Origin: Methyloversatilis universalis EHg5
GTDB taxonomy: Bacteria; Pseudomonadota; Gammaproteobacteria; Burkholderiales; Rhodocyclaceae
Length of the DNA: 64,000 nt
Reading direction: 5' to 3'
NCBI RefSeq assembly: GCF_000378945.1
Contig: NZ_KB900539.1
Span: 799,241 to 863,240, forward strand
Below the pieces are notes generated by a model. That model searched no databases. It had not been told where the DNA came from and saw only the letters and a program-made list of their open reading frames with translations. How positions within the stretch are numbered: the stretch's first letter is position 1; every line of letters begins with the position of its first letter. A program made the translations under genes and the position numbers. Shown piece after piece: positions 63,401 to 64,000 of the stretch.

Positions 63401-64000
63401 CACGGGTGAATGGCCGGGTGCGTGCGCGCGCCGATCTGCGTGTGAGCGCCGATGGCGAAGCCGTGGTGCGCGACCTTGCGCTGCTGGGCGTGGGCAGCGT
63501 GAGCGGACGTACGCTCAACGCCCAGGGTTCGGCCCCGGTCGGCAATATCCGCGTGACGCTGTCCAATCCGGATCCGACCTATGGCGGAAGCTGGGACGCC
63601 TATTCGCAGTCCGACGGCAGCTATCGCTTTACTGACGTGCCCGCCGGCAGTTTCACGCTGCGCGCGCGCAGCGGTGATGGCCGTCTGCAGGCGCAGGACA
63701 GCGGCACGGTGCGCTTCGACCAGGACGCGGTGCAGGTCGATCTGAACATGGTGGACAGCGCGGTCAATCTGCCGCTCAACCGCTACGACGCGAACGGCTT
63801 CCTGTTCGACCTGCAGGGCGATGGCAGCATCGCCCGCGGCGACAATTCGGTGTTCGACGGCGACGGCAGCGCGGCACGCCGTGCCGCACTGCTCGAACTG
63901 GTGGTCGGCGGCGTCGGCGTGCCTTTCCTGAATGGCGACGGCTCGGTCGGCCGCCTGACCCAGGACGGCCAGCTGCTCGAGGTCGACGAACTGCATTCCG
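60439..64000 (+). CDS. Giant exported carboxypeptidase-regulatory-repeat protein (5' part)
   Basis: An ORF of at least 1187 codons, open to the window edge. It starts with ATG overlapping the previous TGA (ATGA). The signal region is long and basic (SGPARRLAASAFAVVALALF, then LMLQAYA). Cys and Big_2-like parts come first (about residues 55-230), then about ten carboxypeptidase-regulatory-like modules, recognisable by G-x-V pairs and (G/D)xYRxxxVPxGxFT endings (for example TDSNGDYRIPDVSAGSFTVS, TNGAYAIDGVPVGAFGITAV, QSDGSYRFTDVPAGSFTLRA). The end of the window reads NRYDANGFLFDLQGDGSIA, which resembles the lead into YD/RHS-type regions. Likely a surface or secreted fibre. Confidence 0.85.
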   Translation, partial: MTSTSSQIPAQARFPSVSDALRRISGPARRLAASAFAVVALALFLMLQAYAAPPSADASCTVSALNRNAPLQADFSFTLYNLPGAAAAIGPNAPQIPAPPFRVRVTCSDGTVGETELAYPEFGSTAVYTGEITWRPATPVPVALGITAAQPRLGGGETTQLSALGVLRDGRQVDLTGKTRGTLFTSSNPLIATVDDGGRVTVMAQFATGSAARVVMAGQNDGVQGSTVLQLGPRGRLVGRVLQANGATPLAGAEVSVTRNQPRETLATVRTDSNGDYRIPDVSAGSFTVSVVDPVTGDHGQAFGTLQSQGEDARIDVRMNGQGVVTVTVLDGSGSAVGNAPVTLTSLGATRDIRTVRSSASGVVVFERVPTGFLSVSTTDPSTGLVGTANGQIAAGGALPLTLRLQPVASIAGVVLASDGTTSQAGVQVRLVSATRGIVTQTVTVDGGAFRFDSLPLSDGPYALDAMLDGRLRGRETGVVLNQGGQVVVRNVVFGPTGRVRGSITRAGGATVADAQVTIQSLVGSRLSYVARTDTNGAYAIDGVPVGAFGITAVGSQGETANAGGNVPSDGAEVTLNLQLASSGIVGTVFGRDGRTPVGAGVTVTLSPGNRSATTDAQGQFGLPIAAAGSYTIEASDGSGNRGRTSVVLTTVVAGAPVTANVVFLGQGSIEGVVRDPSGVPQANVPVQITRSGLFGGSITVQTDAGGRYRASPQFVGDFTVYARNPSTDLAGFASARLSGDGETVSANVTLAATGRISGSVVRADGVTPAAAAMVELQLNGRTAITVTADGSGGFDIPAVPLGDFTLLATQPADGDKGQAVSRISALNEVRTVRIRMLGLGNVNVLAQDSAGAPVAGASVTLNSASAFGGSQTAVTDGEGRVRFARVFNGDFEVIASRGSGIERISGSAQATLTHGRDADVVIGMSRKETGSVAGVVTQGLSAAPQSAVEVRLTRVSGSSENRVFTTGTDGRYTFEQLEVGIDYRVTARVNGRVRARADLRVSADGEAVVRDLALLGVGSVSGRTLNAQGSAPVGNIRVTLSNPDPTYGGSWDAYSQSDGSYRFTDVPAGSFTLRARSGDGRLQAQDSGTVRFDQDAVQVDLNMVDSAVNLPLNRYDANGFLFDLQGDGSIARGDNSVFDGDGSAARRAALLELVVGGVGVPFLNGDGSVGRLTQDGQLLEVDELHS

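Noticed and set aside
62257-63996. 579-residue minus-strand open frame
   Set aside because: Antisense to the carboxypeptidase-repeat gene, which is open in frame from 60439 to the end with regular modules.
1-64000. tRNA, rRNA, CRISPR array, insertion sequence or prophage
   Set aside because: Intergenic spacers were scanned by eye; no CCA-ended cloverleaf, regular repeat-spacer array, transposase or phage gene was found.

Overview
The window is GC-rich, densely coded bacterial DNA. It suggests a betaproteobacterium, most likely Rhodocyclales and possibly Methyloversatilis-like. The reasons are a PEP-CTERM protein, glcDEF, a complete Nit1C (nitrilase) cluster, and the style of aroG, glnE, YhdP and PntB. 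The genus is an inference; no rRNA or tRNA gene is present to settle it. No insertion sequence, CRISPR array or prophage was seen.

Layout. (1) 1-8.2 kb: the 3' end of ccoG faces a minus-strand block (isochorismatase-type hydrolase, XapX membrane protein, YtcJ-type amidohydrolase, MFS exporter with a C-terminal extra domain, AraC regulator). Next is a pirin gene divergent from a LysR regulator; their shared spacer holds four copies of ATGGAAA. (2) 8.2-17.6 kb: a tightly coupled minus-strand Nit1C operon with a near-consensus sigma-54 promoter. In transcription order it encodes an MSMEG_0572-family protein, a small unrecognised WPWG-repeat protein, nitrilase, radical SAM enzyme, GNAT, AIR-synthase-like protein, glycosyltransferase, MSMEG_0570-family protein, flavoprotein, LnmK-like double hot-dog protein and a MocR-type regulator. 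In other bacteria Nit1C is tied to nitrile and cyanide assimilation. (3) 17.8-27.6 kb: transport and housekeeping genes (EamA, M48 protease, UPF0126, YedI, TrhO, TauE/SafE, a lipoprotein, GlnE). (4) 27.8-47.7 kb: YhdP, Nit2-like amidase, FeeM-like acyltransferase, TldD, DUF2062, AroG, a GT39 glycosyltransferase, a UbiA/DPPR-synthase-like enzyme, MurI, cobalamin adenosyltransferase, glycerate 2-kinase, GlcDEF, and two signalling proteins (HDOD, PP2C). (5) 47.7-54.2 kb: intact pntA-pntB whose codon choice differs from the neighbours, followed at once by a broken remnant of a second pntB. A lone GvpU-like protein, a small heavy-metal-binding protein and a GabD-like dehydrogenase follow. (6) 54.4-64.0 kb: a PEP-CTERM protein with a sigma-54-type promoter, then a four-gene coupled operon for envelope proteins: a 1440-residue Ig-like protein, a two-helix membrane protein, an NTF2-like exported protein, and a very large carboxypeptidase-regulatory-repeat protein that runs off the window end.

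The most interesting points are the small WPWG ORF stitched into Nit1C, the Nit1C extension by LnmK-like and MocR genes under sigma-54 control, the apparent replacement of a native pntB by a foreign pntAB pair, and the exported repeat-protein operon at the right end. Functions are assigned from motifs read by eye; no database search was run.
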